Notes: a model not told the origin generated them from the letters alone. DNA of 64,000 bases from Alicyclobacillus fastidiosus (GCF_026651875.1 NZ_CP104067.1:1364001-1428000); one strand, 5' to 3'. Shown: positions 53,643 to 63,310, counted from the stretch's first letter. A program made the numbers and translations.

Positions 53643-55838
53643 CTACCGCACTTCCGATCGCTCCTGCGCCACAACGCGATGCTGCCCGAGTGCCTGCTGG
53701 TTTAGCTCTGCCTCTTCCCAGATTGCCTCTGGCACGACGCCGTGTGCTGCGTCGGTACAATGTGTCAGCCGGTTGCAAGCAGCAATCTGGCGCCGGCGCT
53801 CGACGAGGTCGACCTTTCGCGCCTGCGCCAGCGATTCGCGCGACGTGCGCCAATTTGCTGGGGCAAGACGCAATTCGCCCTGTTGAAGTGCGTCTGTGTC
53901 CAGGAGATCGATGCGTTTACGACGGAAGCCGAGTTGGACGAGGTCACCCGTCTTCAGGTAGAGGATTCCCCCTCCATGAATGGCCTCCGGTGTGATGTGA
54001 CCGATGGCTGCCCCATAGGTCACCCCGGAATAGCGGCCGTCGCTCATCAACACAGACAACTTTTGCAAGGCGTGATTGGCGTTGATGTGCTGCATCGGCG
54101 TAAACATCTCTGGCATGCCGAACGCCTCCGGACCTTGACCACCAATGACGATGGCCGTTTTCAACAGCCGCTCGTCAATCATCTGTTGAAACAACTGGTC
54201 GTAGTCGTCCGCTGGTGTGCCCTGGCCGCCATTCAATCTATACATGTGTGAGAGGACGCCCACCGGAACGATGCGGTCGATCCGCCACGTTTGGGTCAAC
54301 TGGGGATCTAGTAGATGCCTGTTGGCTTCTTCCTCGTTGGGATAATAGACGATGACGGCGACTTTGTCGTCGAATTCGTCCAGCTGTGCTGTCGTCAACC
54401 CGCTGATTTTGACGACGGCGTTCGCGAAGAAGTTACTGCGCAGTACGTCCATGCCGCTGAAGGGACGTCGCGGACTGGACAAGATGATGGGGTTGTCGGT
54501 GACGTTCGACGCTGCGAGACCGCGTTTGTCCTCGAGCCTCTCCCGCCATGTCAATGCGGCCATCGTCGGCGCATCCACATCCATCGGCACACCGTTTTGA
54601 ATCAACTCGTACATGAGCGTCTCCATGCCCCGTGAGGAACCGGCACTGCACTGCATGGCGAGTTCGTAGATATCCCGCCTCTCCGTGAGGCTGTAGTCAA
54701 ATAGATCCGGAATCGGGTACTCGTCGTACACCTGCTCGATGTCGTACAGGCTAAACGGCTGCCCTGCATAGACCATGGCGGCTACCATGTGCATCATCAA
54801 ATTGGAGGATCCACCGGCGGCGCTGTGAATACGGATGGCGTTTTGAATGTTCGCTTTGATGAGCCGAGATACGCTGTACTCCGGTTGATTGATCACGCCA
54901 AGCATCGCTGCGATAGAGGCGTCAACCTGGGCGAACGTCGGAGGGACTGTCAATAGTTCCACGGCTGGGTGCACGAGGCCGAGGCCTGCGACGAGATCGC
55001 GTGAACTGTTGCCTGTGCCGTGAAACGCGCAGATGCCGCCTGCCGCATCACACGTGTTGACCGCGAGAACTTGTTCGTACAGTTTGTGCTCTTCCCTCGT
55101 GATGACGCCTTCTTTGACGGCCCTCGTGAAGACGCCTTGGAACGCGGTGTTGGAGGAGCACTGAAGGATGTAGGACATGGCGTCGCGCAGGTCGTCGGCG
55201 ATGGACTGGAATCCGGTGGACTCTGCGCGGATGGCTACTTGTTCGAGCTCCATCCGAAGCTTTTCTGGAATGGTCCCGCCTTTTAATACGTGTACCGGTG
55301 CGAACGTCGCCACGACTGGGGCTTCGCCGCGGAGATTCCGGATGTAGTCGAGTTGCGCGAGTCCACAGACGACGCCCAAGGGCTGTTTGTCGCACCCCTG
55401 GATGACAAAGGCCCCGTGGTACGATTGCGCTTCCATGTGGTTTACGACCATATTGGCGATGGCGTGGCGACTTTGCAGGGAATAACTCATACCCATGGTG
55501 TTTTGGGCCGTGCCGTCACAGAGCACCGGCGTCGCCGCGTAAAACGGGACAGCTCCGCGATGCCAGAGCGAGATGGCCGCGCGCAGTACGGTTCCGAGGT
55601 CCATCACGTGTGCGGGATGATCCCAAGAACCGCCCAAGATGGCGATGCGTGGCGCATTTTCTTCGAGTCTCGTGTAAATTTCATCGAGTGACCAGGTCAC
55701 AGCGATGTCCGCAACTTCGGGGCCGAGCATTTGGCGCGCTTTATCGAGAAGCGCAGCAACGGTAATTGGTTCGTTTGCCTTCCCTTGCACATTCCATTCG
55801 TAGGGGTTAATCGGATTGTTGATGCGAAGATTTTCCAC
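53643..55838 (-). CDS. Long IlvD/Edd-family sugar-acid dehydratase (YjhG/YagF-like)
   Basis: Protein of 731 residues, longer than IlvD (about 560) and similar in size and pattern to the D-xylonate dehydratase branch. Iron-sulfur ligands are visible in LCDGTAQNTMGMSYSLQSR, QGCDKQPLGVV and NTCDAAGGICAF. These enzymes remove water from aldonic acids to give 2-keto-3-deoxy acids. It is divergent from a GntR regulator and an aldehyde dehydrogenase and shares their operator region, so it should open the pathway that the dehydrogenase closes. The substrate (xylonate, arabinonate or a hexonate) cannot be told. CDS ends at 53643 close behind parC, convergent. Confidence 0.85.
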   Translation of the reverse strand: MENLRINNPINPYEWNVQGKANEPITVAALLDKARQMLGPEVADIAVTWSLDEIYTRLEENAPRIAILGGSWDHPAHVMDLGTVLRAAISLWHRGAVPFYAATPVLCDGTAQNTMGMSYSLQSRHAIANMVVNHMEAQSYHGAFVIQGCDKQPLGVVCGLAQLDYIRNLRGEAPVVATFAPVHVLKGGTIPEKLRMELEQVAIRAESTGFQSIADDLRDAMSYILQCSSNTAFQGVFTRAVKEGVITREEHKLYEQVLAVNTCDAAGGICAFHGTGNSSRDLVAGLGLVHPAVELLTVPPTFAQVDASIAAMLGVINQPEYSVSRLIKANIQNAIRIHSAAGGSSNLMMHMVAAMVYAGQPFSLYDIEQVYDEYPIPDLFDYSLTERRDIYELAMQCSAGSSRGMETLMYELIQNGVPMDVDAPTMAALTWRERLEDKRGLAASNVTDNPIILSSPRRPFSGMDVLRSNFFANAVVKISGLTTAQLDEFDDKVAVIVYYPNEEEANRHLLDPQLTQTWRIDRIVPVGVLSHMYRLNGGQGTPADDYDQLFQQMIDERLLKTAIVIGGQGPEAFGMPEMFTPMQHINANHALQKLSVLMSDGRYSGVTYGAAIGHITPEAIHGGGILYLKTGDLVQLGFRRKRIDLLDTDALQQGELRLAPANWRTSRESLAQARKVDLVERRRQIAACNRLTHCTDAAHGVVPEAIWEEAELNQQALGQHRVVAQERSEVR

Positions 55839-55934
55839 AGGAGAACACTCCTTTAATCACCGCTCGGCTGTCCTTCCGGAAAATCAGAGACGCAACCAGA
55901 CGGTGCTATCTGCGATTTGCGCAACACAGAATTG

Positions 55935-56086
55935 ATCATATGATAAAGTATATTTTAATAATTCATATGATCAATAAGAATATTCTGATTCTATGAACGC
56001 TACTTCGGTATGCAACTTATCGATGTTCGTTCAGAGTGGACGGAGTTTGAAAGCGGTTGACTGGGCTCCCTAAATCATCATATGAT
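55935..56086. promoter_or_regulatory. Three palindromic operator boxes (TCATATGA core)
   Basis: Box 1 ATCATATGAT (55935-55944), box 2 TTCATATGATC (55962-55972) and box 3 ATCATATGAT (56077-56086). Boxes 1 and 2 are also arms of a larger inverted repeat (ATTGATCATATGA / TCATATGATCAAT). All lie between the divergent dehydratase and GntR genes, the classic place for GntR autoregulation and pathway control. A TGAAAGCGGTT motif (56048-56058), cre-like, lies beside box 3. Confidence 0.7.
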
Positions 56087-56103
56087 TCAATTGTGTAGAA
56101 ATA

Positions 56104-56829
56104 TTGTGTTCATTCGAAGGGGTGAGTCACATCGCTGGGACGCGACAAGGCGTGTTTGAATCGACGTTAGCCGCCGTGGAGGAGCAGATTCGCAACGGCA
56201 TCTGGCGTCCGGGCGACAGACTCCCACCCCTCCAGAAATTATCTGAGGAATTGAACGTCGGTATCTCCACGCTTCGAGAAGTGCTTCGGATACTCGAAAA
56301 CCGCGACGTCATCACGATTGAACAGGGACGTGGCACGTTTATCCGAACAGATCTCGCAGCGACCCACGCGCTTACCCCGGAACTCACCTCAACTTCCTTG
56401 CAAGAGTTGTTTGAAGCCAGAAGACTACTCGAACCAGAGCTCGCCTATCTGGCTGCACAACGCGGATTTATGGATGAAATCAGAGACATCGACCGCGCGG
56501 CGACGGAAATGTCGAGGCTTATCGAGAGGCGGCAGAACTTTCATCAAGTAGATGTGAAGTTTCACCACCTCATCGCACAGGCTGCTCACAACGAAATGCT
56601 ATTTCGTATGTTTCAGTCGATAGAGGCCCAATTTCATCAGGGGCGCAGCTTTACCAACATGATCCCTGGCATGATTGAAAAGGCAGCGCACTACCACTTG
56701 ATCATCGCCGACGCGCTGTGCCAAAGGAACGCACAGCAGGCGAAATCGCTGATGCAGTCGCACGTCGAAGACATGAGGTCGTATGTGCTCGGCAACGCTT
56801 CTGTGAACGAAGGCACGACCAAAAGGTGA
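56104..56829 (+). CDS. GntR-family regulator, FadR (FCD) subfamily
   Basis: Protein of about 235-241 residues. Winged helix: VEEQIRNGIWRPGDRLPPLQ, KLSEELNVGISTLREVLRIL and the wing QGRGTFI; C-terminal helical FCD domain with metal-binding residues (LFEARRLLEPELA, VKFHHLIAQAAHNEMLF). FCD regulators usually sense sugar acids or oxidised substrates. The start is unsure: GTG 56104 opens the frame without a ribosome binding site, while AGGGGTGAG at 56118-56126 points to a start around 56122 or slightly later. It is the first gene of a three-gene unit. Confidence 0.88.
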   Translation: MCSFEGVSHIAGTRQGVFESTLAAVEEQIRNGIWRPGDRLPPLQKLSEELNVGISTLREVLRILENRDVITIEQGRGTFIRTDLAATHALTPELTSTSLQELFEARRLLEPELAYLAAQRGFMDEIRDIDRAATEMSRLIERRQNFHQVDVKFHHLIAQAAHNEMLFRMFQSIEAQFHQGRSFTNMIPGMIEKAAHYHLIIADALCQRNAQQAKSLMQSHVEDMRSYVLGNASVNEGTTKR

Positions 56830-56844
56830 AGAGAGGGATGTCGC

Positions 56845-57801
56845 GTGATGGAATGGGCGAGAGACGGTTTGCGGAAATTGCAGTTGCCACTGGGAGACGC
56901 GTACGACTTGCCAACTTCCCAAAAGCGGTTTGCAGATGGGGCGCAGTATCGCGTTGAAATCCCGAGTGTCGAAGGGCCAAATGCGATGCGCGCTGCCATC
57001 GAAGAGATTAGGCACCACGGCATTCAGGTTCATCGGATCTCACAAGGCAGCGGGATCATGCTGTTAAAGGATGAAGAGATCCTGGAAATGGCCGAACTCG
57101 GGTATGAACATCGCATCGAGGTCTGTCTATTTGTCGGGCCAAGGGCGCCCTTTGACATTGGCGCACAGCCGCTTACGCAGGCGGGCAAGAACATCGGGTG
57201 GCGACATGCCGGCATGGATCAACTGGTGTACGCACTGGAGGACATTCACCGCGCGTGTGACTTAGGAATCCGCAGCGTCCTGGTCGCAGACGAAGGACTG
57301 ATCTGGTTGGTCAACGAGTTCAAAGCGCTCGGCAAGCTTCCCAAGGACCTCGTCGTCAAGGTTTCGGTGCTTCAAGGTGCGTCCAATCCGGTGTCCATTC
57401 GAATGTTGCAAGACCTCGGCGCGAGTACGTTTAACGTCGCCTCTGACCAGCCTTTGCAGCGGCTTGCGTCCATCCGTCAGGTGGCGGACTTGGCTATCGA
57501 CATGTACGTCGAAGCGCCCGACGATTTCGGCGGCTTCGTCCGCCACTATGAGCTGCCAGAAATCATCCGCGTCCTCGCGCCAGTCTACATCAAATTTGGC
57601 CTTCGAAATGCACCGAACATCTATCCATCTGGAACCCATTTGGAGCAAACCGCGATTCTGTTGACGCGCGAACGCGTCCGTCGCGCGGCACTCGGTCTGG
57701 AGATGCTCAAGCGCTACGCCCCAGATGCAGTCGCCTCTGAACTCGCAGGACCTGGACTCGGCATCCCGGTCATCGTGAAAAATCCACACGCTGTCCGTTA
57801 A
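56845..57801 (+). CDS. U32-like TIM-barrel protein of unknown activity
   Basis: Protein of 318 residues, 15 bases behind the GntR gene. It has TIM-barrel-like repeats of hydrophobic strands (HRIEVCLFVGPRAPFDIG, GIRSVLVADEGLIW, LVVKVSVLQGASNPVSI, LAIDMYVEAPDDFGG, VYIKFGLRNAPNIYPSG) resembling proteins annotated as U32 peptidases. Real U32 proteins carry four iron-sulfur cysteines; only two scattered cysteines are present here, so the usual cluster is absent. Its place between regulator and aldehyde dehydrogenase in a sugar-acid locus suggests a catabolic enzyme, perhaps the missing second dehydratase or an aldolase, but this is inference. Confidence 0.6.
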   Translation: MMEWARDGLRKLQLPLGDAYDLPTSQKRFADGAQYRVEIPSVEGPNAMRAAIEEIRHHGIQVHRISQGSGIMLLKDEEILEMAELGYEHRIEVCLFVGPRAPFDIGAQPLTQAGKNIGWRHAGMDQLVYALEDIHRACDLGIRSVLVADEGLIWLVNEFKALGKLPKDLVVKVSVLQGASNPVSIRMLQDLGASTFNVASDQPLQRLASIRQVADLAIDMYVEAPDDFGGFVRHYELPEIIRVLAPVYIKFGLRNAPNIYPSGTHLEQTAILLTRERVRRAALGLEMLKRYAPDAVASELAGPGLGIPVIVKNPHAVR

Positions 57802-57883
57802 ACTCGCACATCCAGTTTGAATTGTACTAGCGCAAAACGAAGTCCATACCACCTAACCTATCGACTAGAAAGGGGCGCATATC

Positions 57884-59320
57884 GTGGAAACTCGCAATCT
57901 GATTGGTGGCGAATACACGACGCCAAAAGCAGGCCAAGTTCGCATCTTGAATCCGTCCAATATCGAAGAGGAAGTCGGAGTGATTCACCTCTCCACCGCC
58001 GCTGACGTGCTTCAGGCTGGAGAGGCGGCACGCCGTGCACTTCCGAGCTGGGCGGGCACGACCGGAGCCGCCCGGGGTGAAGTCCTCTACCGGATGGCAC
58101 AACAATTGGAATCCCGCGCAGACGAAATCGCGACGCTCGCAAGTTCGGAGATGGGAAAGCCGATTTCGGAAATGCGGGGAGAGGTGACCCGCGGGATCCA
58201 CCTCTTGCGCTACTACGCGGGAGAGGGCGTTCGTGCCATCGGGGATGTCATTCCGGCGAGCGCCACGCAGGTTTTGCAATACAGCAAACGGGTTCCGCTC
58301 GGTGTGGTTGGCCTCATTACGCCGTGGAACTTTCCAGTCGCCATTCCGATTTGGAAGATTGCGCCCGCGCTCATTTGCGGCAACACCATTCTGTGGAAAC
58401 CGGCCGAAGTCGCCTCGCTGACGGCTGCTCGACTCGCCGAAGTGTTTCAGGACGCAGGTTTGCCGGCAGGCGTCCTCAATCTGGTGGTAGGCAAAGGACG
58501 TGACGTCGGTGACGCGATGCTCCAACAAGTCGAGTTGGATGCGGTGAGTTTCACCGGATCGACGGCGATTGGACGACACGTGGCGGGGGTTTGTGCCAAG
58601 CGCAACATCAAGTACCAAACCGAGATGGGTGGGAAAAACGCCGCCGTCGTGCTAAGCGATGCCGATTTAGCCGTGACCGTGCCGGCAATTCTCAGCGGCG
58701 CCTTTCGATCCGCCGGCCAAAAGTGCACCGCCACAAGCCGCATCATCGTGGAAAGTGCAATTTATGATGAACTCGTGGACGCACTGCGCCAAGGCTTATC
58801 GACCGTGAAGTTGGGGCACGCGTTAGACCCTGCATCTTACTTGGGACCGGTTGCCTCGCAATCCCAGTACGAGACGGTTCGCTCGTACGTCAAACTCGCC
58901 CACGACGACGCGCAGATGCTCTTGTCTGGCGAGACAGACGTGAACGAGGCGAGTGGATACTATGTTCGACCGCTGATCGCCGGTGGCGTAGGCGTGGATC
59001 ATCCACTGATTCAAGAGGAAATCTTCGGTCCGGTGGCCACCCTTTTGCGCGCACAGGACTTGGATGAGGCGATAGCTCTGTGCAACCAGACCATCTACGG
59101 CTTGAGCGCCTCTGTGTTTACCCGCGACGTCAGGCACGGGTTGCGCTTTTTAGACGAGGCGGAAGCCGGGATGGTGCGAGTGAACCTCGAGACGGCTGGC
59201 GTGGAATACCAGGCGCCATTCGGCGGTATGAAGCTATCCAGTTCGCATACGCGCGAACAAGGCCAAGCCGCACTCGATTTTTACAGCCAATTAAAAACCT
59301 GTGCGGTGTACTACGGCTAA
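57884..59320 (+). CDS. Aldehyde dehydrogenase, alpha-ketoglutarate-semialdehyde-dehydrogenase-like
   Basis: Protein of 478 residues with the ALDH signature elements: TPWNFPVAIPIWKIAPAL, the NAD-binding FTGSTAIGRHV, catalytic glutamate in YQTEMGGKNAAVV, catalytic cysteine in SAGQKCTATSR, and the C-terminal EIFGPVATLL. Closest resemblance is to succinate-semialdehyde / 2-ketoglutarate-semialdehyde dehydrogenases that end oxidative sugar-acid pathways. GTG 57884 follows AAAGGGGCG. It is the third gene of the unit with the GntR regulator and the TIM-barrel protein. Confidence 0.88.
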   Translation: METRNLIGGEYTTPKAGQVRILNPSNIEEEVGVIHLSTAADVLQAGEAARRALPSWAGTTGAARGEVLYRMAQQLESRADEIATLASSEMGKPISEMRGEVTRGIHLLRYYAGEGVRAIGDVIPASATQVLQYSKRVPLGVVGLITPWNFPVAIPIWKIAPALICGNTILWKPAEVASLTAARLAEVFQDAGLPAGVLNLVVGKGRDVGDAMLQQVELDAVSFTGSTAIGRHVAGVCAKRNIKYQTEMGGKNAAVVLSDADLAVTVPAILSGAFRSAGQKCTATSRIIVESAIYDELVDALRQGLSTVKLGHALDPASYLGPVASQSQYETVRSYVKLAHDDAQMLLSGETDVNEASGYYVRPLIAGGVGVDHPLIQEEIFGPVATLLRAQDLDEAIALCNQTIYGLSASVFTRDVRHGLRFLDEAEAGMVRVNLETAGVEYQAPFGGMKLSSSHTREQGQAALDFYSQLKTCAVYYG

Positions 59321-59346
59321 ACCGGATCGGTTGACGAGAAAAAAAG

Positions 59347-59397
59347 TCCCCGTCCTGGCTCGGGTAGGTTCGGTTGAACCGCCCGCCATGACGGGGA
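59347..59397 (-). terminator. Strong hairpin with T-run on the minus strand
   Basis: TCCCCGTC (59347-59354) and GACGGGGA (59390-59397) close a long imperfect stem with an inner hairpin GGTTC/GAACC. On the minus strand it is followed by ACTTTTTTT; on the plus strand no T-run follows. It lies 26 bases after the aldehyde dehydrogenase. There is no minus-strand gene upstream of it. Confidence 0.6.
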
Positions 59398-59639
59398 TTG
59401 AGATGATTCGATTAGGAAGCTCTGTAATCAAAGCCCTCCTACTTGCTGCCACAAGGTGTTCCACGATGGAATCAAATCGGCACACGAAAAGACCTATAAA
59501 TTTTATAAACTTTTAGGGATATAGATGATAGAATATTCAATGATAAGGTCGGGCAGCTGTGAGTCGTCGAGCTGCTTGTCAGTCTGTATTTGTCACCCGT
59601 CTCATGTTTGCAGGTCATCGAACTCAAAGGAGGCAACCC

Positions 59640-61049
59640 ATGTCAAAGCAGCAGATTGGCGTTGTTGGACTCGCTGTAATGGGAAAAAACATTGCTTTAA
59701 ACATTGAAAGTCGGGGCTTTTCCGTGTCTGTGTACAACCGTACGCGACAGCGAACAGATGAACTCATTCAAGAATCCCCGGGCAAAAACTTGCACCCTAC
59801 ATACTCGATTGAGGAGTTCATCGAGTCGCTTGAGAGGCCGCGTCAAATCCTCATCATGGTCCAGGCGGGTGCCCCGACGGACGATACCATCGCGCAACTG
59901 ATTCCACATCTCGACGAGGGCGACATCCTCATCGATGGCGGCAACGCTTTCTTCCAAGACACGCGCCGTCGCAATGAGGAGCTCGAAGCCAAGGGCATTC
60001 GCTTTATCGGCACGGGCGTATCCGGTGGTGAAGAAGGTGCACTGAAAGGACCTGCCATTATGCCTGGTGGGCAACCTGACGCGTACGAGTTGGTGGCGCC
60101 CATCTTGACGGCGATTTCCGCGAAAGTAAATGGAGATCCTTGTTGTACGTACATTGGACCGGACGGTGCAGGGCATTACGTCAAGATGGTGCACAACGGC
60201 ATTGAATACGGGGACATGCAACTGATTTGTGAGGCGTACCATTTGCTCAAGCACGTGGTCGGCCTGTCGACGGACGATTTGAATCGCGTGTTCTCCGAGT
60301 GGAATGACGGCGAACTCGACAGCTATCTCATTCAAATCACGGCCGACATTTTCACAAAAAGGGACCCGGAGACCGATCAGCCCATGGTCGATGTCATTCT
60401 TGACACGGCAGGTCAAAAGGGCACCGGCAAGTGGACCAGCCAGAGCGCGCTGGACCTCGGCGTCCCACTTTCGATGATCACCGAGTCGGTCTTCTCTCGC
60501 TTCCTGTCCGCCATGAAAGACGAGCGCGTGGCAGCGAGCAAAATTTTGAAGGGTCCGGATCTCCCTCCGTTTGAACAGAATAAAGACGAGTTTATCGAGG
60601 ATGTTCGCCAAGCGCTTTACGCGAGTAAAATCTGCTCGTACGCACAGGGATTTGCGCAGATGCGAGCCGCCTCCGAGGAGTTCGGTTGGGATTTGAGGTT
60701 CGGCGACATCGCGATGATCTTCCGTGGCGGTTGCATTATTCGCGCGCGGTTCCTGCAGAACATCAAGGACGCATACGATCGCGACCCGAATCTGAAAAAC
60801 CTGCTGCTCGATCCGTACTTCCAGAACATCGTCGAAAAATATCAAGGTGCCTGGCGGAAAGTGGTCGCTATGGCGGTTACACACGGCGTGCCGATACCGG
60901 CGTTTTCGAGCGCACTCGCCTACTTTGACAGCTATCGTTCGGAAACACTTCCGGCGAATCTGTTACAAGCGCAGCGGGATTACTTTGGGGCTCATACGTT
61001 CCGCCGCGTGGACCGTGAGGGCGTTTTCCACTTCAACTGGATGGAATGA
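59640..61049 (+). CDS. gndA: 6-phosphogluconate dehydrogenase, decarboxylating
   Basis: Protein of 469 residues, the length of the long bacterial 6PGDH form. N-terminal NADP-binding fold [19 protein letters not shown]; substrate-binding [21 protein letters not shown] and [18 protein letters not shown]; the 6PGDH signature [15 protein letters not shown]-terminal tail with [13 protein letters not shown]. It converts 6-phosphogluconate to ribulose 5-phosphate, CO2 and NADPH in the pentose phosphate pathway. AAGGAGG precedes ATG 59640; an in-frame start at 59559 lacks one. A monocistronic gene. Confidence 0.95.
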   Translation: MSKQQIGVVGLAVMGKNIALNIESRGFSVSVYNRTRQRTDELIQESPGKNLHPTYSIEEFIESLERPRQILIMVQAGAPTDDTIAQLIPHLDEGDILIDGGNAFFQDTRRRNEELEAKGIRFIGTGVSGGEEGALKGPAIMPGGQPDAYELVAPILTAISAKVNGDPCCTYIGPDGAGHYVKMVHNGIEYGDMQLICEAYHLLKHVVGLSTDDLNRVFSEWNDGELDSYLIQITADIFTKRDPETDQPMVDVILDTAGQKGTGKWTSQSALDLGVPLSMITESVFSRFLSAMKDERVAASKILKGPDLPPFEQNKDEFIEDVRQALYASKICSYAQGFAQMRAASEEFGWDLRFGDIAMIFRGGCIIRARFLQNIKDAYDRDPNLKNLLLDPYFQNIVEKYQGAWRKVVAMAVTHGVPIPAFSSALAYFDSYRSETLPANLLQAQRDYFGAHTFRRVDREGVFHFNWME

Positions 61050-61187
61050 TTAAGATTTAAAGGTGGACGTGGTGCGGGCGGCGACTTTGTCGCTCGCGCC
61101 GTTGATATTGTACGAAAGTGAGGAGTGGTTTCACTCACAAACAAGTTCTCAGCAGCTCACTTTCATGCCGGCAGAGGGGGAGTACCA

Positions 61188-62150
61188 ATGAACCGTCTTG
61201 CTTTTACTACGTTCTCGTGTCTCACAATCATCGGCACGTTAGCCGGGTGTTCGTCTTCTCCTCAATCGAATCAACCAACCCGTAATCAGGCCAATGCGAT
61301 TCAAGGAAATGAAACTGACAATCAAGCGAATACCAGTTCCCTGACGAACTCATTCGCACCGGCGAACGATTCGAATTCTGTCGCGACAAACCGTACATCC
61401 AACAGCACAGACACCACAATTCCTCCACAAGCCGATGGAATGCAATTTGCAAAATATATTGCTCAGGCAATGGAACAAGTGATGTCAAGGACAAAGATGC
61501 CAGCTATTTTTGCCCCTACGCAACCTACCTTCCAGCCACAGGCCGCTTTTGTGGGCGTGAGCGAAAGTGCGTCTGACTGGAATTACACGGTTCGTTTGTA
61601 CGCCACACCTACGTCAGTTCCTTTGAACGATCCTAGTATAGGTCAATTATCCGCAGCTTCTTTTATGGGCATGTTTAGTGGAAAGTACTACGGGAGCCAC
61701 GAGGCAGCCATGAAGGAACTTGCTTCAGCGTTCTATGTACAAAAGGTTGGACCAGCTAGTTCGATAGATACGGGTGGTGTCATGAAGCAATACAGTACGG
61801 GTCAGCAATACAACACTGGTGGGTCAACGAACTACCAATTACCACAAGATGTAATTGAGTGGCAGATGGGGAGATGGAAAATCGATGTGTTTGGCGCACC
61901 TTCGATTGATTTTATAAATGAAGCCAAACAAGTCGATTCCTTTATACAGACCCATGCCCTCCCGCCAACCGACGGTCGAATCCTGATTAATCCTCACGCA
62001 ACTGGCAATCCAGTTACACAAATTGGATGGGTATTCGGAAACGAATTATTTGAATGTGATTGCCCTTCGCCGACGATGACACAAATATTGGATGCCTTAA
62101 GGATGGCAGTTTCTATGCGTGAATACGATAGTGATAAGGTCACTCCATAA
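61188..62150 (+). CDS. Hypothetical lipoprotein
   Basis: Lipoprotein of 320 residues with signal peptide and lipobox GTLAGCSSS. A low-complexity Asn/Thr/Ser/Gln linker (about 25-80) is followed by a globular part without recognised motifs (e.g. GMQFAKYIAQAMEQVMS, DVIEWQMGRWKIDVFG, IGWVFGNELFECDCPSP). ATG 61188 follows GAGGGGG. Membrane-anchored on the outside; function unknown. Confidence 0.75.
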   Translation: MNRLAFTTFSCLTIIGTLAGCSSSPQSNQPTRNQANAIQGNETDNQANTSSLTNSFAPANDSNSVATNRTSNSTDTTIPPQADGMQFAKYIAQAMEQVMSRTKMPAIFAPTQPTFQPQAAFVGVSESASDWNYTVRLYATPTSVPLNDPSIGQLSAASFMGMFSGKYYGSHEAAMKELASAFYVQKVGPASSIDTGGVMKQYSTGQQYNTGGSTNYQLPQDVIEWQMGRWKIDVFGAPSIDFINEAKQVDSFIQTHALPPTDGRILINPHATGNPVTQIGWVFGNELFECDCPSPTMTQILDALRMAVSMREYDSDKVTP

Positions 62151-62324
62151 GGCGTAGGCAAACCAGCTTGAACAATTGGCTGCGCAGGCGTGGGGCAGGA
62201 TACGCAACAAATCGCTAAAAATTTCGAAATCTATCTCTTTTCATCGCGTTTCGACGGACTTCGCAACGAAGGTGCGAGACAATATGAATGTCCGTACACG
62301 ATGCTGGCGAAGGGTGGCGATGGA

Positions 62325-62990
62325 GTGGAGATGGATCTCGAATCTACTTGCACATATACGCTTTCAGATATTGCGCGGAAACTAAATCGTCCACGCACGA
62401 CGGTCAAAGAATGGTCGGATTTGTTCCGCGAATACCTGCCGACAGTTGGGACTGGGCGTACGAGGCGATACGAGGAATCCTCTGTCGATATATTTGCCGC
62501 GATTGCCAAGATGAAAGAGGTAAGTACGCCGAACGAAATGATCCGCCGCACGCTGCAGCAGAGCGTGCAGGAAATAGCTGTGACCACGGAGGTCGAACCG
62601 AAGCCGCTGATGATGCAGATTGCCGAAAGTTACACGCAAATGCTCGAACAACTCAAACGTATGGAGGATGAAAGACGGCGCCAACACGATGAGTTGATGA
62701 ATTGTCTGCGCGCCTTGGCGATGGAACACGAGGAGCGCATCGACAAGGTGCAGCTTACACTAGCATCGGAGAGCGCTGAACTGAAAAAGCGAATCGGTCG
62801 ATTGAGCGACGCACTGTACTTGGTGGTCGAGCAAAATGAGACGATGAACCGCATCGTGGTTGATCGTGAAGAAACGTGGTTGCAATCCATCCGCAGCATG
62901 CAGGAAGTCAAACAAACGTTCGAAGAGGTCGCGGCGTCGATTGAGCAACAGAAACCCAAACGTGGTTGGTGGCCGTTTGGGAGAAAATGA
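62325..62990 (+). CDS. MerR-like helix-turn-helix protein with coiled coil (DUF3967-like)
   Basis: Protein of about 220 residues. The N-terminal 75 residues resemble a MerR-type DNA-binding head (TYTLSDIARKLNRPRTTVKE, GRTRRYEESSVDIF). A long charged helix follows (about 95-200, rich in Glu/Arg/Leu heptads), and the protein ends KRGWWPFGRK, a basic-aromatic tail like those of membrane- or DNA-binding proteins such as RacA. Possible role in chromosome anchoring or regulation. The start is uncertain between GTG 62325 and ATG 62331, both behind GAAGGGTGG. Confidence 0.65.
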   Translation: MEMDLESTCTYTLSDIARKLNRPRTTVKEWSDLFREYLPTVGTGRTRRYEESSVDIFAAIAKMKEVSTPNEMIRRTLQQSVQEIAVTTEVEPKPLMMQIAESYTQMLEQLKRMEDERRRQHDELMNCLRALAMEHEERIDKVQLTLASESAELKKRIGRLSDALYLVVEQNETMNRIVVDREETWLQSIRSMQEVKQTFEEVAASIEQQKPKRGWWPFGRK

Positions 62991-63310
62991 GGACCTGCCT
63001 TCGTCCTTCACGGAGGCTCGTGACCCTCGAGCACGGTCGGTCCAGTTACAAAGACAGGTGCCGTCAGCGGCACCGAAGTACGGTCTTTGGTCATGGGCAT
63101 ATCCACGTAGATCCACCATCCATCGGGAAATGACGAAAACCCCAACCACATCCGAAACCATCGCACACCAGTGAATTTCACCTCTTTGTGTGGTCCTATG
63201 GAACAAAATGGGTTTAAACCCTACTTTTTCCGTTAGCTTTGACATTATTGCGTACCTCATCTAGAGTCATATGTCGTTATAGGAATCCATGATCTGTGAG
63301 GTATCAACAA
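62991..63310. other. Intergenic region
   Basis: No gene is seen. A perfect small hairpin GGTGCCG-TCAG-CGGCACC lies at about 63058-63075 without a T-run. The region should contain the promoter of the MFS transporter. Confidence 0.4.

Noticed and set aside
59697..60884. 395-codon open frame on the minus strand inside gndA
   Set aside because: It is the antisense shadow of a highly conserved gene with normal 6PGDH motifs; it has no family resemblance or ribosome binding site.
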